Shown: piece after piece, positions 34,740-45,238 of the stretch
Numbering within the stretch: the stretch's first letter is position 1
How the letters are laid out: every line of letters begins with the position of its first letter
NCBI RefSeq assembly: GCF_002002925.1
Contig: NZ_CP019511.1
Span: 2,480,001-2,544,000 of the forward strand
Length of the DNA: 64,000 bases
Origin: Sphingomonas sp. LM7
GTDB lineage: Bacteria > Pseudomonadota > Alphaproteobacteria > Sphingomonadales > Sphingomonadaceae
Reading direction: 5' to 3'
The notes under the pieces: model-generated
Told to the model about the DNA's origin: nothing
The model's input: only the letters and a program-made list of their open reading frames with translations
Databases searched by the model: none
Translations under genes and position numbers: made by a program

Positions 34740-35544
34740 AGTGCCATGCGACACGCAGTGGCGCAATCGGTTCGAATGCCCCAGGTCTCGATCGAGTGGT
34801 TGGCTGGAGCTCAGCGGTACAGCCCCAAGCGCAACATCCGGTCCACTATCGCAAGGATGCGTGCTGGTCGGCCGGCTGCATCATCATTGGCAACAGAGTT
34901 GCGCAATGCCCGGCCAACGGACCATGTGTATTTCGCGACAGCCGGTTTTCCACTGTGCGTGCCTTGCGCAATTATGTCGAGGCCACGGGGACCAGCTCGG
35001 CGACGCCGGTAGGCGTCCGAATCGGCATCGCATGCGCCTGCGGGCACCAGCGGAAGACCCGGGGCGATCAAGGCACCTCATGAGTTCGGTCGGACGGCAG
35101 CTTTCACTGATACTGGTCCGGAAGATAAAGTCCGCTGCCGGCCCACGAACAGTCATAAGAACCGCCGGAACGCTGACCACGGCGACGAAAAGTTATTCCC
35201 TTGTGAGTCGTCACTTAGAGGCCCGTCCGCACCGGGTTCGAGTCCGAATCGGAGCTAAAATTCTTGGGGGCCTCGGCGGGGGCTTCTCGGAAAATCACAA
35301 CAATATTATGACGTTATTTCATAATCATAGGGCACGACCAAGAGTCCTGTAAGCGCACCACCACCCCAGCCATCAGACAAGCTCGGCGTGCCGCAAGCGC
35401 GACAGAGTAGGGATAGCGCAAATCAAGTGCCCGGTACGCGAACCGCCTGACCGAACGCGGGAGTCTGCATGCAGGGCGGAAAATGCGGCCCCAAGAGCGC
35501 ATCTCAGGCTTGCAAGGCGCGTTCGCCCGCACCAATCAGCCCGA
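34740..35544. other. Gene-free region at the island/chromosome border
   Basis: About 800 bases with no convincing gene on either strand. Near 35220-35250 there is GGGTTCGAGTCCG, which resembles a tRNA T-arm, but no tRNA can be folded around it. Around 34838-34871 a short stretch resembles 28636-28672 on the other side of the qat operon. A segment near 35280-35340 is A/T-richer than its surroundings. This is where accessory genes end and chromosomal genes begin, so an attachment site may lie here. Confidence 0.45.
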
Positions 35545-35997
35545 ATGCGGATTGCTCTCTTCGAACCGGAAATTGCTGGAAATGTCGGCGCCGTTCTGCG
35601 GCTCGGCGCCTGTTTCGGGGCAGCTGTGGACCTTATCGAGCCGATGGGGTTCGAATGGGATGACCGACGAGTTCGCCGGACCGCGATGGACTATATCGAT
35701 CATGTCGCCATTGCCCGTCATGCCGGCTTCGACGCGTTCAAGACCAGCATCGGCTCGCAACGACTGGTGCTGTTCACCACGAAGAGCGATCAATCGGCCT
35801 ATGATTTCAATTTCATGCCCGACGATGTGCTGCTCTTCGGCAAGGAAAGCGCAGGCATTCCTACTGCCGTAGCCGATACCTGCGATGCCCGGGTGCGCAT
35901 CCCGATGCGGCCGCAGGTACGATCGATGAACCTTGCCACGTCAGCGGCGCTCGCACTGGGCGAAGCCTTGCGCCAGACGGCGAGCCTGCCGGGCTGA
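35545..35997 (+). CDS. trmL: tRNA (cytidine(34)-2'-O)-methyltransferase TrmL
   Basis: 150 residues, the normal size for TrmL, a SPOUT methyltransferase. Motifs: RIALFEPEIAGNVGAVLR (motif 1), DVLLFGKESAGIP (motif 2), and IPMRPQVRSMNLATSAAL (motif 3, knot region). It methylates the wobble ribose of tRNA-Leu using S-adenosylmethionine. It is the first clearly chromosomal gene after the island. The ATG lacks a strong Shine-Dalgarno. Confidence 0.92.
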   Translation: MRIALFEPEIAGNVGAVLRLGACFGAAVDLIEPMGFEWDDRRVRRTAMDYIDHVAIARHAGFDAFKTSIGSQRLVLFTTKSDQSAYDFNFMPDDVLLFGKESAGIPTAVADTCDARVRIPMRPQVRSMNLATSAALALGEALRQTASLPG

Positions 35998-36058
35998 CCA
36001 GCTCCCGACGCCCCCGGCCTTCCTCCGTGCAGTATCTCCACCGCCGCGGCAAATCAGG

Positions 36059-37381
36059 TCAGGGTGCCGTGCGCGGGCTCGCCGCAGCGGCACCTGTGTC
36101 CAGCGCCTTCGGTCGCGCTTCCAACTCCAGCCAGTCCGTCGGCGGCAAGCCATAGAGCATGTCGAAGAACTCGAGTTGCAACCGTGCCGCCTTGGACTGG
36201 TTGCTGTTCCACAGCATCACGATCCCGCTCTTGTCCGCCGGGTCGAACAGGATGAGCGAGCCATAGCCGTCCACCGATCCGCGGTGTCCGACCAGCGCAC
36301 GCCCGGCATAGCTGAAGCTGCGCCAGCCCAGCCCATAGGCAGCGTCCGTCAAGGCGCGGTCCATCGGCCCACGCCTGCCGTGCGGCGGAGTCGGCACTCT
36401 GGCGCGGTGCAGGGTATCGAGCGTTTCGCGCGACAGCACGCGCGGCGTATCGCCCATCTGCGCGCGCATCCACAGGACGAGGTCGCGGATCGACGAGTTG
36501 ACGCCGCCCGCGGCAGGCACGCGATAATAGCTGTCGTTGACGGTCGTAGGCACCTTGTCCCGACGGTGCGGCCGCGCCCAGCTGGCCGCTTGTTCCAGCC
36601 CTGCGCGTCCGACGCTCGCATTCTTCATGCCCAGCGGCGCGAACAGCCGAGCCCGCGCAGCGCTTGCATAGTCCCGGCCCGCCAGGCGCTGCACGATCTC
36701 GCTTGCGGCATCGAAGGCAATGTTCTGATACGAATAGCAGGTCGCCGGCACGCAATATGCCGGCAGCGTGCCGAGCGTGGCACGCAGCATCTTCGGGTCC
36801 TCCCCCGCCTCCAGCCGCTCGTCCCACGCGTTGCGAACCAGGCCCAGGCGATGCGACAGCACATCGGCGACCGTGACGCGCGCGGCGTCGCCCGGGAGCG
36901 TCAGGGTCGTGCCCATCGAGGCCAGCGGTGCGTCGAGCGACAGCCTTCCCTCCTCGGCGAGCCCCACAACCAATGCAGATGCCACGCCCTTGGAAAGCGA
37001 TGCCCAGCGGAACACCGTGTCGGGGGTGACGGGATCGCCTGAGTTCACGCGCGTTTCGCCATAGCCCCGCAGCAGGCGAATCTGTCCGCGCTCGATCACG
37101 CCGACTGCCAGGCCGACGATGTTCGGCTCGTGCATCAGTCCGGCGATCCGCGCTTCCAGCCGGCGATAATCGACCTTCGACGGCATGTCGGCCGAAACCG
37201 CATCGGCCGATGCGTCGCCGGCTATGCTTGTCGGCTGCGCGTCCGGCGATATCGGACTCGAGCGGGTGAGCGCGAAGGTTGCGGCGGCACCCCCGACGAG
37301 GATCAGCCCCATGATAGCCGCCAGCAACCTGCCCAGCCCCGCTTTTCCGACTTTTCCAGCATCGCTCCGCGAGTAGAGCAT
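36059..37381 (-). CDS. Membrane-anchored serine hydrolase (class C beta-lactamase family)
   Basis: 440 residues. An N-terminal membrane anchor (GRLLAAIMGLILVGGAAATF, about 17-37) is followed by a beta-lactamase/penicillin-binding domain. The catalytic S-x-x-K is SLSK (Ser128, Lys131), the Y-x-N is YQN (Tyr218) and the third motif is HRG. The HRG in place of KTG is common in the esterase and peptidase members rather than in AmpC. It probably acts in the periplasm on a cell-wall peptide, ester or similar substrate; resistance to beta-lactams is not implied. The ATG at 37381 is preferred, with a TTG one codon upstream. It lies 51 bases after the stop of the mreB paralogue on the same strand, so the two may be one operon. 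Confidence 0.85.
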   Translation of the reverse strand: MLYSRSDAGKVGKAGLGRLLAAIMGLILVGGAAATFALTRSSPISPDAQPTSIAGDASADAVSADMPSKVDYRRLEARIAGLMHEPNIVGLAVGVIERGQIRLLRGYGETRVNSGDPVTPDTVFRWASLSKGVASALVVGLAEEGRLSLDAPLASMGTTLTLPGDAARVTVADVLSHRLGLVRNAWDERLEAGEDPKMLRATLGTLPAYCVPATCYSYQNIAFDAASEIVQRLAGRDYASAARARLFAPLGMKNASVGRAGLEQAASWARPHRRDKVPTTVNDSYYRVPAAGGVNSSIRDLVLWMRAQMGDTPRVLSRETLDTLHRARVPTPPHGRRGPMDRALTDAAYGLGWRSFSYAGRALVGHRGSVDGYGSLILFDPADKSGIVMLWNSNQSKAARLQLEFFDMLYGLPPTDWLELEARPKALDTGAAAASPRTAP

Positions 37382-37432
37382 CAACCTTCGTCTCCCCCTG
37401 CCCGCTCGAGCGCGCGTGCCGCCGACGCGCGG

Positions 37433-38859
<1,427 letters not shown>

Positions 38860-39066
38860 ATGCCGATCGGCAAAGTCAAATTCTTCAATATCGACAAGGG
38901 CTATGGGTTCATTGCGCCCGAGGACGGCGGAAATGACAGCTTCGTTCATATCAGCGCCGTCGAGCGCGCCGGAATGACGACGCTACAGACCGATCAGCGC
39001 GTGTCGTACGACATCGAGAACGACCAGCGCGGCAAAGCCTCCGCCGTGAATCTCCAGAGCGTCTGA
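38860..39066 (+). CDS. cspA: Cold-shock protein (CspA family)
   Basis: 68 residues, a single cold-shock domain. GKVKFFNIDKGYGFI contains RNP1, and DSFVHISAVE contains RNP2. The protein binds single-stranded RNA and DNA and acts as an RNA chaperone. The start has AAAGGAA seven bases upstream. A perfect 13-bp hairpin follows 10 bases after the stop, so it is monocistronic. The symbol is the family name; which of the several host paralogues this is cannot be told. Confidence 0.93.
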   Translation: MPIGKVKFFNIDKGYGFIAPEDGGNDSFVHISAVERAGMTTLQTDQRVSYDIENDQRGKASAVNLQSV

Positions 39067-39076
39067 ACCATTTGCC

Positions 39077-39105
39077 GCGGGGCGGATCGATACGATCCGC
39101 CCCGC
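39077..39105 (+). terminator. Hairpin after cold-shock gene
   Basis: GCGGGGCGGATCG pairs perfectly with its complement 39093-39105 around the loop ATA. There is no T-run after it. The 382 bases between here and the cyanophycinase-like gene show no gene. Confidence 0.8.
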
Positions 39106-39487
39106 AGTCGGCGACAGTCCTGCGAGAATGATCCTCGCGATGATGGCGGGCGATGGCATTCCCCTTTTACGCCGCGGCCCCGTTTAACGCGTCGCCCGGC
39201 AACCAGGCCGATGCGGGCGGAGTGCCTGTTGGAAAATACATGCTTGGGGTCGCCACGCGGAGCATGCCATCTTCGCCTGCGCCGCCGGATACGAATGGGG
39301 ATGACTGGCTGGCGAGCCGGATTCTCTGCGCGCGATCCAATCAGAGAGCTGCCGAAAGAGGCGGTCGCGACCGGCAAGACGACTGAGTGCCCCAGCGACC
39401 AGCCGGTCCCCGTCCGCTACTATTTTCCCGAAGCGCTAAAGGCATCGACTCGGCGAACGCGCGCTGACCGGGTGGGACCAGCACGCA

Positions 39488-40510
39488 CTATCGCAGCGAA
39501 GCAGTCACCACCCCCGGCGCCTTGGGCGCATCGAGCAGACGTCCGCCCACCACACGCGCCACGCCCGAAAACACCGGGTCGCCGACGCGCAGGCTCTCGA
39601 GGTCGAAGCGACTGTCGGGCCCAATGCCGGTGACTTCGACGTCGCTCCAGTCGAGCGGCGTGCCGAGTGCGATCACAGGCTTGTTGCGCGGGCGGACCAG
39701 CCAGGCGAACCCGCCATTGCGGGTGCGCAGCCGCGCGGTGCCGTCCGCCTCGACGCACAGTGCGCTTTGCTCGTCCACGCCGATCCCGATCACCGCGGCA
39801 TCCGTCTGGCGCGCCGCGGCGAGGAAGGCGATCAGCCGCCCCAGCCGGTCGCGCGCATTGAAATGCGTGTCGGTTACGACATGGGCAAGGCGCGGCATGC
39901 TGAGGAAGCCGGTCACCAGCGTCACCCCCGGCCCGGCCGGATCGGCCAGCGCGCTCGGCGAATCGATGCTGCCGCCGTCCATCGCGCCGTACGCAGTGCC
40001 CCCCAGGATTGCGAGGCCGGCACTGGTCCCGGCGATCGGCCGCCCCTTGGCGACATGCGCGTCGAGCAGCCGGGCGACCGGGGTGTCCTTCCAGTAGCGA
40101 ACATAATTAGCCTGATCGCCACCGGCGAGGAAGATCCCGTCGGCACGCGCCAGGACGTCGAGGACGCGCGGATCGCTCGCCGCGGCGCGGTCACTGAACA
40201 CGATCGTCTGGACCGACAGCACCCCGCCGACGTCGCGGAATATCTCTTCGCCCGCATCGCCGGCACCCGACGCGCGCAACACGACGATATGGCCGTTGCC
40301 GGCACGCTCGGCGAACCAGCGGAACGCGCCCAGATCCCATTCGCCGCCGCCCATCAGCATCAGTGCCTGCGCCGTCGGCTTCGGCGTCTTCGCCGCGACG
40401 TCACCGACTTCGTAATAGGCATAGCCGACAGGCGCCTGCGCATGGCCGGGTAGCGCGAGTAGCAGGGCCAGGAACACCGCCAGCGGCCTCAACAGTGGCT
40501 TCATGGCCAT
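39488..40510 (-). CDS. Cyanophycinase-like S51 peptidase, secreted
   Basis: 340 residues. A signal peptide (MKPLLRPLAVFLALLLA then HAQA, cleavage near residue 26) leads into an S51/cyanophycinase fold. The nucleophile Ser163 is in IAGTSAGLAILGG, and MGGGEWDLGAF, GIFLAGGDQANY and DTHFNARDRLGRL are the other family features. Cyanophycinases split the beta-Asp-Arg polymer to dipeptides; relatives act on other Asp-containing peptides. The ATG at 40510 has GGAGGG five bases upstream. It is divergent from the TonB receptor, with about 105 bases between them, and probably co-regulated. The signal peptide puts it in the periplasm or outside. Confidence 0.85.
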   Translation of the reverse strand: MAMKPLLRPLAVFLALLLALPGHAQAPVGYAYYEVGDVAAKTPKPTAQALMLMGGGEWDLGAFRWFAERAGNGHIVVLRASGAGDAGEEIFRDVGGVLSVQTIVFSDRAAASDPRVLDVLARADGIFLAGGDQANYVRYWKDTPVARLLDAHVAKGRPIAGTSAGLAILGGTAYGAMDGGSIDSPSALADPAGPGVTLVTGFLSMPRLAHVVTDTHFNARDRLGRLIAFLAAARQTDAAVIGIGVDEQSALCVEADGTARLRTRNGGFAWLVRPRNKPVIALGTPLDWSDVEVTGIGPDSRFDLESLRVGDPVFSGVARVVGGRLLDAPKAPGVVTASLR

Positions 40511-40615
40511 AGCACCCTCCAAATCGTTGGAATTACCCGCACAACGCGCATTTTTATTATTCCATTTTGCAGCGCAGCGATATCAATATGTCAAATAGCA
40601 AAAGGGGGATCGTAC
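40511..40615. promoter_or_regulatory. Divergent promoter region, cyanophycinase-like/TonB receptor
   Basis: 105 bases, with an A/T-rich core (CGCATTTTTATTATTCCATT) unusual in this GC-rich window. It holds the promoters for both directions plus GGAGGG (minus) and AAGGGGG (plus) Shine-Dalgarno sites. A shared regulator site is likely, but I see no clear palindrome. Confidence 0.55.
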
Positions 40616-43444
40616 ATGCGTTACCGGAGGATCATCGCGTCGGCATTGGCGGGCACGGCCTTGTGCCTGTGGGGCGGCCCTGCCGCCGCGCAGACAGCCG
40701 GCGACGAAGCACTGATCGATTCCCCCACGCAGGACGAGCCCGCGGCCGAGGGCGACATCGTCGTGCTCGGATCGCGCATCCCGCGGGTCCAGGCCGAGGG
40801 CCCGGCGCCGGTCACGACGATCACCTCGGACGACATCCTGCGCAACGGCTATCAGAGCGTACCCGATGTGCTGCGCGCGATAACGCAGAATGGCGGGGAG
40901 ACGCAGAGCCAGCAGAGCTTCTCTGGCGCCGACTTTACTCCCGGCGCGCAGCAGGTCGATCTGCGCGGGCTCGGACCGAACCACACGCTGGTGCTGGTCA
41001 ATGGCCGCCGCATCGCCGATTTCCCGCTGCCCTATGGCGGCAACAGCAACTTTACCGACATCTCGAACATCCCGGTCGGGTTGATCGAGCAGGTCCAGGT
41101 ACTGAGCGGCAGCGCCTCGGCAATCTACGGCTCCGACGCGATTTCGGGCGTGGTCAACTTCCAGCTCAAGTCCAAGCCGGACGGCACGCGGATCGATTAC
41201 CGCGCCGGCTTTACCGAACATGGCGGCGGCAGCTCGCAGCGGCTGTCCCTGACCACCGGCTGGGAGACCGGTGGATTCCACGGCGTCGTCGGCATCGAGC
41301 TGATCGATCAGCGGCCGCTATGGGCGTACCAGCGGCGCCTCCAGGATTCGACGGCGGACAGCCCGACCACCGACTATCCGATCGCACGCCGCAACTTCCT
41401 GCGCACCGATGAGGATAATGACTACCTCGATCCCGGCGCGGCGGTCTGCGCGTCGCTCGCCGGACTCAATGGCGGCACCACCTATCACGCCCGCCGCCCG
41501 GAATATGGCTATGACATCGCCAACGACGAATATGTCGACGGCCGCTATTGCGGCAGCAACGAAGCGATCGGCTATGGGACGACGATCAGCGACCGCCGCG
41601 CCGCCAGCCTCTACGGCGCCATGGGCTATACCCTGAGCGACAAGGCCGAGCTCTTCATCGACGTTCAGGCAAGCTATTCGAAGCTCAAGCTGTTCCGCGA
41701 CGTGCTCGACTGGTTCTACGTCGCGCCCGACGGCAATGAGGAAGGCACCTTCTTCAACCCGAACATGCCCGCCGACCTAACCTATAGCGGCGACCAGCTC
41801 GACAATTGGTATCGTATGTTCACGCCCGAAGAGATGGGCGGACTCGACAAGGGAATGACGCGCAACCGCTCGTTCACCTACAACATCACGCCGGGTATCC
41901 GCGGCAAGCTGGGCGGCGCCTGGAGCTACGAAGTCGCGTACAACCACGCCGAATACAGTTCGAAGATCGAATTTCCCCAAGTCGTGATCGACAAGGCCAA
42001 CGCCTTCTTCCTCGGATCGCAGATCGGCGAGGAGAATGGCTACCCCGCCTTCAACGCCGACGTCGCCCGTCTCTACAAGCCGCTGACTCCGGCCGAGTAT
42101 GCTTCGATCACCGCTCTATCGACCTATCGCCCGAAGACCTGGGTCAACAATGTCTCGGCGACGGTCAACACCACCAACCTGTTCCAGCTTCCCGCCGGAC
42201 CGGTGGGCTTCGCCGCGGTCGCCGAAGTCGGCAACCAGGGTTATGAAATGAATCCCGATCCGCTCGCGCTGAGCCAATATTACGTCGGCCTGATCGATTC
42301 CGACGGGAAAGGCACCCGCCAGCATTGGGGCGCGGGCGGCGAGCTTCGCGTGCCGGCCTTCACCTTCCTCGAGCTGAGTGGGGCGGGGCGCTACGATCAT
42401 TACAGCTTCGCCGGCAACGGTTTCGGCAAGTTCACCTACAATCTCGGCGCCGAGCTGCGCCCGATGAAGAGCCTGCTGATCCGCGGCGCCTATGGCACCG
42501 GCTTCCGTGCGCCTGACCTCCATTATGTGTTCAAGGGTCCCGGCAACACCCACACCGGCGGCACCGATTATTATCTCTGCCGCGCGGACGGCCAGGAGAT
42601 CGGCGACTGCGACTTCGACGACATGGATTTCATCGCCCGCCACAACGGCAATCGCCGGCTGCGGCCCGAGACCTCGACCTCGATCAACGCCGGCATGTTC
42701 TTCCAGCCGACCCGCAATATCGACTTCTCGGCGGACTATTTCCGCGTGAAGATGAAGAACCAGGTGCTCAACATGAGCATCGACTCGGTGCTCCGTGACG
42801 AGGCCGACTGCCTGCTCGGCGTCACCGCCAGCGGCAGCGCAGTCAATCCCGCCTCGCCGACTTGCATCGATGCGCTCGCCCGCATCCAGCGCTATGACGG
42901 CGGTGCGCTCGATGGCGAGATTCAATCGGTCTCGATCAACCCGATCAACATCGCCGAAGAGACCACCGACGGCATCGACTTCGCCGCGCACCTCCGCGTG
43001 CCCACGGGCATCGGCCAGTTCTCGCTCGCGGCAAGCTACACCTATGTGCTCAACCACACGATCCGCCAGTATCCAGGCGATGCGCAGGTCGACAAGCTGG
43101 CGTTCGACAGCGGCTACTACATCCCGCGCGACAAGGCGACGGCGAGCCTGACCTGGGACCTGGGCCGCTTCTCCACCACGCTCAACGGCCAGCGGCTGAG
43201 CCGGCTGCCCAATTACGCCGAGGACGCCTATATCAAGGCGAGCTACCTGTTCAATCTGTCGGCCCAGTACGACCTCAACGATCGTCTTCGCCTCTCCGGC
43301 ACGGTCAACAATTTGTTCGACCAGAACCCGATCAAGGACCGCACCTATAGCGGCTATCCCTATTACGACACGTCGTGGTTCGACGGAGTCGGGCGCAGCT
43401 TCTACCTCCAGCTGACCTACAAGATGGGAGGGGCGACGCTGTGA
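40616..43444 (+). CDS. TonB-dependent outer-membrane receptor
   Basis: 942 residues. A signal peptide (ALAGTALCLWGGPAAAQ, cleaved near residue 25) is followed by a short Asp/Glu-rich segment with the TonB-box-like DIVVLGSR, a plug domain (about 60-190: ITSDDILRNG, QVDLRGLGPNHTLVLVNGRR, IPVGLIEQVQVLSGSASAIY) and a beta-barrel. The C-terminal residues SFYLQLTYKMGGATL end with the aromatic/hydrophobic strand typical of outer-membrane proteins. It imports a large or scarce substrate using TonB energy. The stop shares one base with the M20 peptidase start. With the cyanophycinase-like gene, a peptide or cyanophycin-like substrate is the best guess; metal-chelate or carbohydrate uptake is not excluded. 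Confidence 0.93.
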   Translation: MRYRRIIASALAGTALCLWGGPAAAQTAGDEALIDSPTQDEPAAEGDIVVLGSRIPRVQAEGPAPVTTITSDDILRNGYQSVPDVLRAITQNGGETQSQQSFSGADFTPGAQQVDLRGLGPNHTLVLVNGRRIADFPLPYGGNSNFTDISNIPVGLIEQVQVLSGSASAIYGSDAISGVVNFQLKSKPDGTRIDYRAGFTEHGGGSSQRLSLTTGWETGGFHGVVGIELIDQRPLWAYQRRLQDSTADSPTTDYPIARRNFLRTDEDNDYLDPGAAVCASLAGLNGGTTYHARRPEYGYDIANDEYVDGRYCGSNEAIGYGTTISDRRAASLYGAMGYTLSDKAELFIDVQASYSKLKLFRDVLDWFYVAPDGNEEGTFFNPNMPADLTYSGDQLDNWYRMFTPEEMGGLDKGMTRNRSFTYNITPGIRGKLGGAWSYEVAYNHAEYSSKIEFPQVVIDKANAFFLGSQIGEENGYPAFNADVARLYKPLTPAEYASITALSTYRPKTWVNNVSATVNTTNLFQLPAGPVGFAAVAEVGNQGYEMNPDPLALSQYYVGLIDSDGKGTRQHWGAGGELRVPAFTFLELSGAGRYDHYSFAGNGFGKFTYNLGAELRPMKSLLIRGAYGTGFRAPDLHYVFKGPGNTHTGGTDYYLCRADGQEIGDCDFDDMDFIARHNGNRRLRPETSTSINAGMFFQPTRNIDFSADYFRVKMKNQVLNMSIDSVLRDEADCLLGVTASGSAVNPASPTCIDALARIQRYDGGALDGEIQSVSINPINIAEETTDGIDFAAHLRVPTGIGQFSLAASYTYVLNHTIRQYPGDAQVDKLAFDSGYYIPRDKATASLTWDLGRFSTTLNGQRLSRLPNYAEDAYIKASYLFNLSAQYDLNDRLRLSGTVNNLFDQNPIKDRTYSGYPYYDTSWFDGVGRSFYLQLTYKMGGATL

Positions 43445-44763
43445 TGCGCCGTCCCGGGATCGCCGCGGCGGCATTGGCCACGATGCTGCTCGCCGCGGCG
43501 GCCCCGGCACGCGCACCGGACGGCCTGTCGCGCGCCGAGAAGACGATCGAGAAGACCGTCGATGCGCGGTTCGAGCAATCGGTGGCGCTGCTCGGCCGGC
43601 TGGTCAACCAGAATAGCGGCAGCCTCAACCTCGCGGGCGTCACCGCGGTCGGCGCGATGATGCGCACCGAGCTGGAAGCGCTCGGCTTTGCAGTCACATG
43701 GAAGCCGATGGCCGAAGTCAATCGCGCCGGGCATCTGATCGCGGTTCGCCGCGGCAATCCCGGGCGCAAGCGCCTGCTACTGATCGGCCATCTCGACACG
43801 GTGTTCGAGCCGAGCTCGCCGTTCCAGAAGTTCGTCCGTAAGGGCAATTTCGCCGAGGGGCCCGGCGTCGGCGACGACAAGGGCGGCATGGTGGTGATCC
43901 TCGCGGCGCTCCATGCGATGAAGGCGGCGGGCACGCTCGACGGTGCCAATATCGAAATCGTGCTGACCGGCGACGAGGAGGATGCCGGCAGCCCGCTCAC
44001 CATTTCGCGCGCCGACCTGATCGCCGCGGGCAAGCGCGCCGATGTCGCGCTCGATTTCGAGGGACTGGTCACGCAGGACGGCAAGGACATGGGATCGGTC
44101 GCGCGCCGCTCGGTCACCGACTGGACGCTGACCGCCACCGGCAAGACCGGACATTCCTCGGGCATCTTCACTGCCGAGCAGGGCGACGGCGCGGTCAACG
44201 AGCTCGTCCGCATCCTGGCCGCCTTCCGCAAGGAGCTCCCCGAGCCCAACCTCACCTTCAACGCCGGGGTGATCGCTGGCGGCGGCAGCGCCGCGATCGA
44301 TCCCAGCGGCAGTGCCACAGCATTGGGCAAGTCCAACATCATTCCCGGCACCGCGATCGCATTGGGCGACTTCCGCACGCTCAGCGAGGACCAGACCCGC
44401 CGCGTCCGCGCCAAGATCGAGCGCATCGTCGCCGCGCACGCACCCGGCACCGACGCGAAGATCGTCTTCGGCGAAGGCTATCCGGCGATGGCGCCGACCG
44501 AGGGCAACAAGGCGCTGCTCGCGGCGCTCAACGCCGTCAATCGCGACCTCGGCCTGCCCGAAATGGCGACACTCGACCCGCTTCGCCGCGGCGCAGGCGA
44601 CATCTCGTTCGTCGCATCGGACGTCGACAGCCTCGCGGGCCTGGGCACGCTCAGCACCGGCGATCATGCGCCCGGCGAGACGGTGGACCTGGACAGCATC
44701 CGCCGGCAGGCCAAGCGCGCGGCGATCCTGATGAGCCGCCTCGCCGCCCAACCCGCGCGCTAA
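43444..44763 (+). CDS. M20-family metallopeptidase, secreted
   Basis: 439 residues with a signal peptide (GIAAAALATMLLAAAAPARA). M20 zinc site: GHLDTVF (about residue 115-121), GPGVGDDKGG (about 140-149), LTGDEEDAG (catalytic Glu about 177), DFEG and the C-terminal His in GDHAPGE. The dimerisation domain includes GKTGHSSG. M20 enzymes hydrolyse dipeptides, aminoacyl conjugates or C-terminal Glu/Asp. The start overlaps the TonB receptor stop by one base, so receptor and peptidase are made together. Together with the secreted cyanophycinase-like enzyme it suggests stepwise breakdown of an imported peptide polymer. Confidence 0.9.
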   Translation: MRRPGIAAAALATMLLAAAAPARAPDGLSRAEKTIEKTVDARFEQSVALLGRLVNQNSGSLNLAGVTAVGAMMRTELEALGFAVTWKPMAEVNRAGHLIAVRRGNPGRKRLLLIGHLDTVFEPSSPFQKFVRKGNFAEGPGVGDDKGGMVVILAALHAMKAAGTLDGANIEIVLTGDEEDAGSPLTISRADLIAAGKRADVALDFEGLVTQDGKDMGSVARRSVTDWTLTATGKTGHSSGIFTAEQGDGAVNELVRILAAFRKELPEPNLTFNAGVIAGGGSAAIDPSGSATALGKSNIIPGTAIALGDFRTLSEDQTRRVRAKIERIVAAHAPGTDAKIVFGEGYPAMAPTEGNKALLAALNAVNRDLGLPEMATLDPLRRGAGDISFVASDVDSLAGLGTLSTGDHAPGETVDLDSIRRQAKRAAILMSRLAAQPAR

Positions 44764-45238
44764 CGTAGGCCCGTCAGCGCCTCGCCGGCAACGTCAGGCG
44801 CGGCGATCCTATGCCGCAAGCATCGTGGTCCCGTGAGCCTCCCCGCTCCGCAGCCGGGAAGCGCGTCACGGGGCTGTTTCCGGTCGACCAGCACCAGCTT
44901 CGCGCGGCGAAATCGAGCGGCCGGCCGCACAATCGAATGCCGCCGCCGACCTTCTCTCATGAAGTCAAATGCTTCGCGCGTCCTGTTCGGCAAAATCATT
45001 TTCTATGGACACGAAGTCATCGCAGAGTAACCTTGCACGGGTCTGCTCTGAATCGAAATCGAGTCGTGCGGGGCAACGCTTCTTCCGAAAATTCGGACGA
45101 TGCGCTGCGACCGGGGATTGGGGCCATTGTTAAAATCCAGCGAAGCGCTCGACACGATCGAAGCGCGCCGCAGTCATGAATCCATGCCGTTCGCGGCATT
45201 GACTGCCGGTGCGCCGCGAAAAATAGGAGAAGACCGAC
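44764..45238. other. Gene-free region before the RTX/VCBS protein
   Basis: About 475 bases with no good gene on either strand. It must contain the promoter of the large protein that follows. AGGAGA precedes that start. Nothing else can be named. Confidence 0.4.

Noticed and set aside
35218..35262. tRNA-like T-arm sequence GGGTTCGAGTCCG at the island border
   Set aside because: No acceptor, D or anticodon arm can be folded around it and the T-stem does not pair fully, so it is not a tRNA gene; at most it is a decayed fragment.
36059..37381. AmpC beta-lactamase resistance gene
   Set aside because: The protein has a membrane anchor and HRG in place of KTG, and no ampR-like regulator is adjacent; a peptidase or esterase relative is the safer call.
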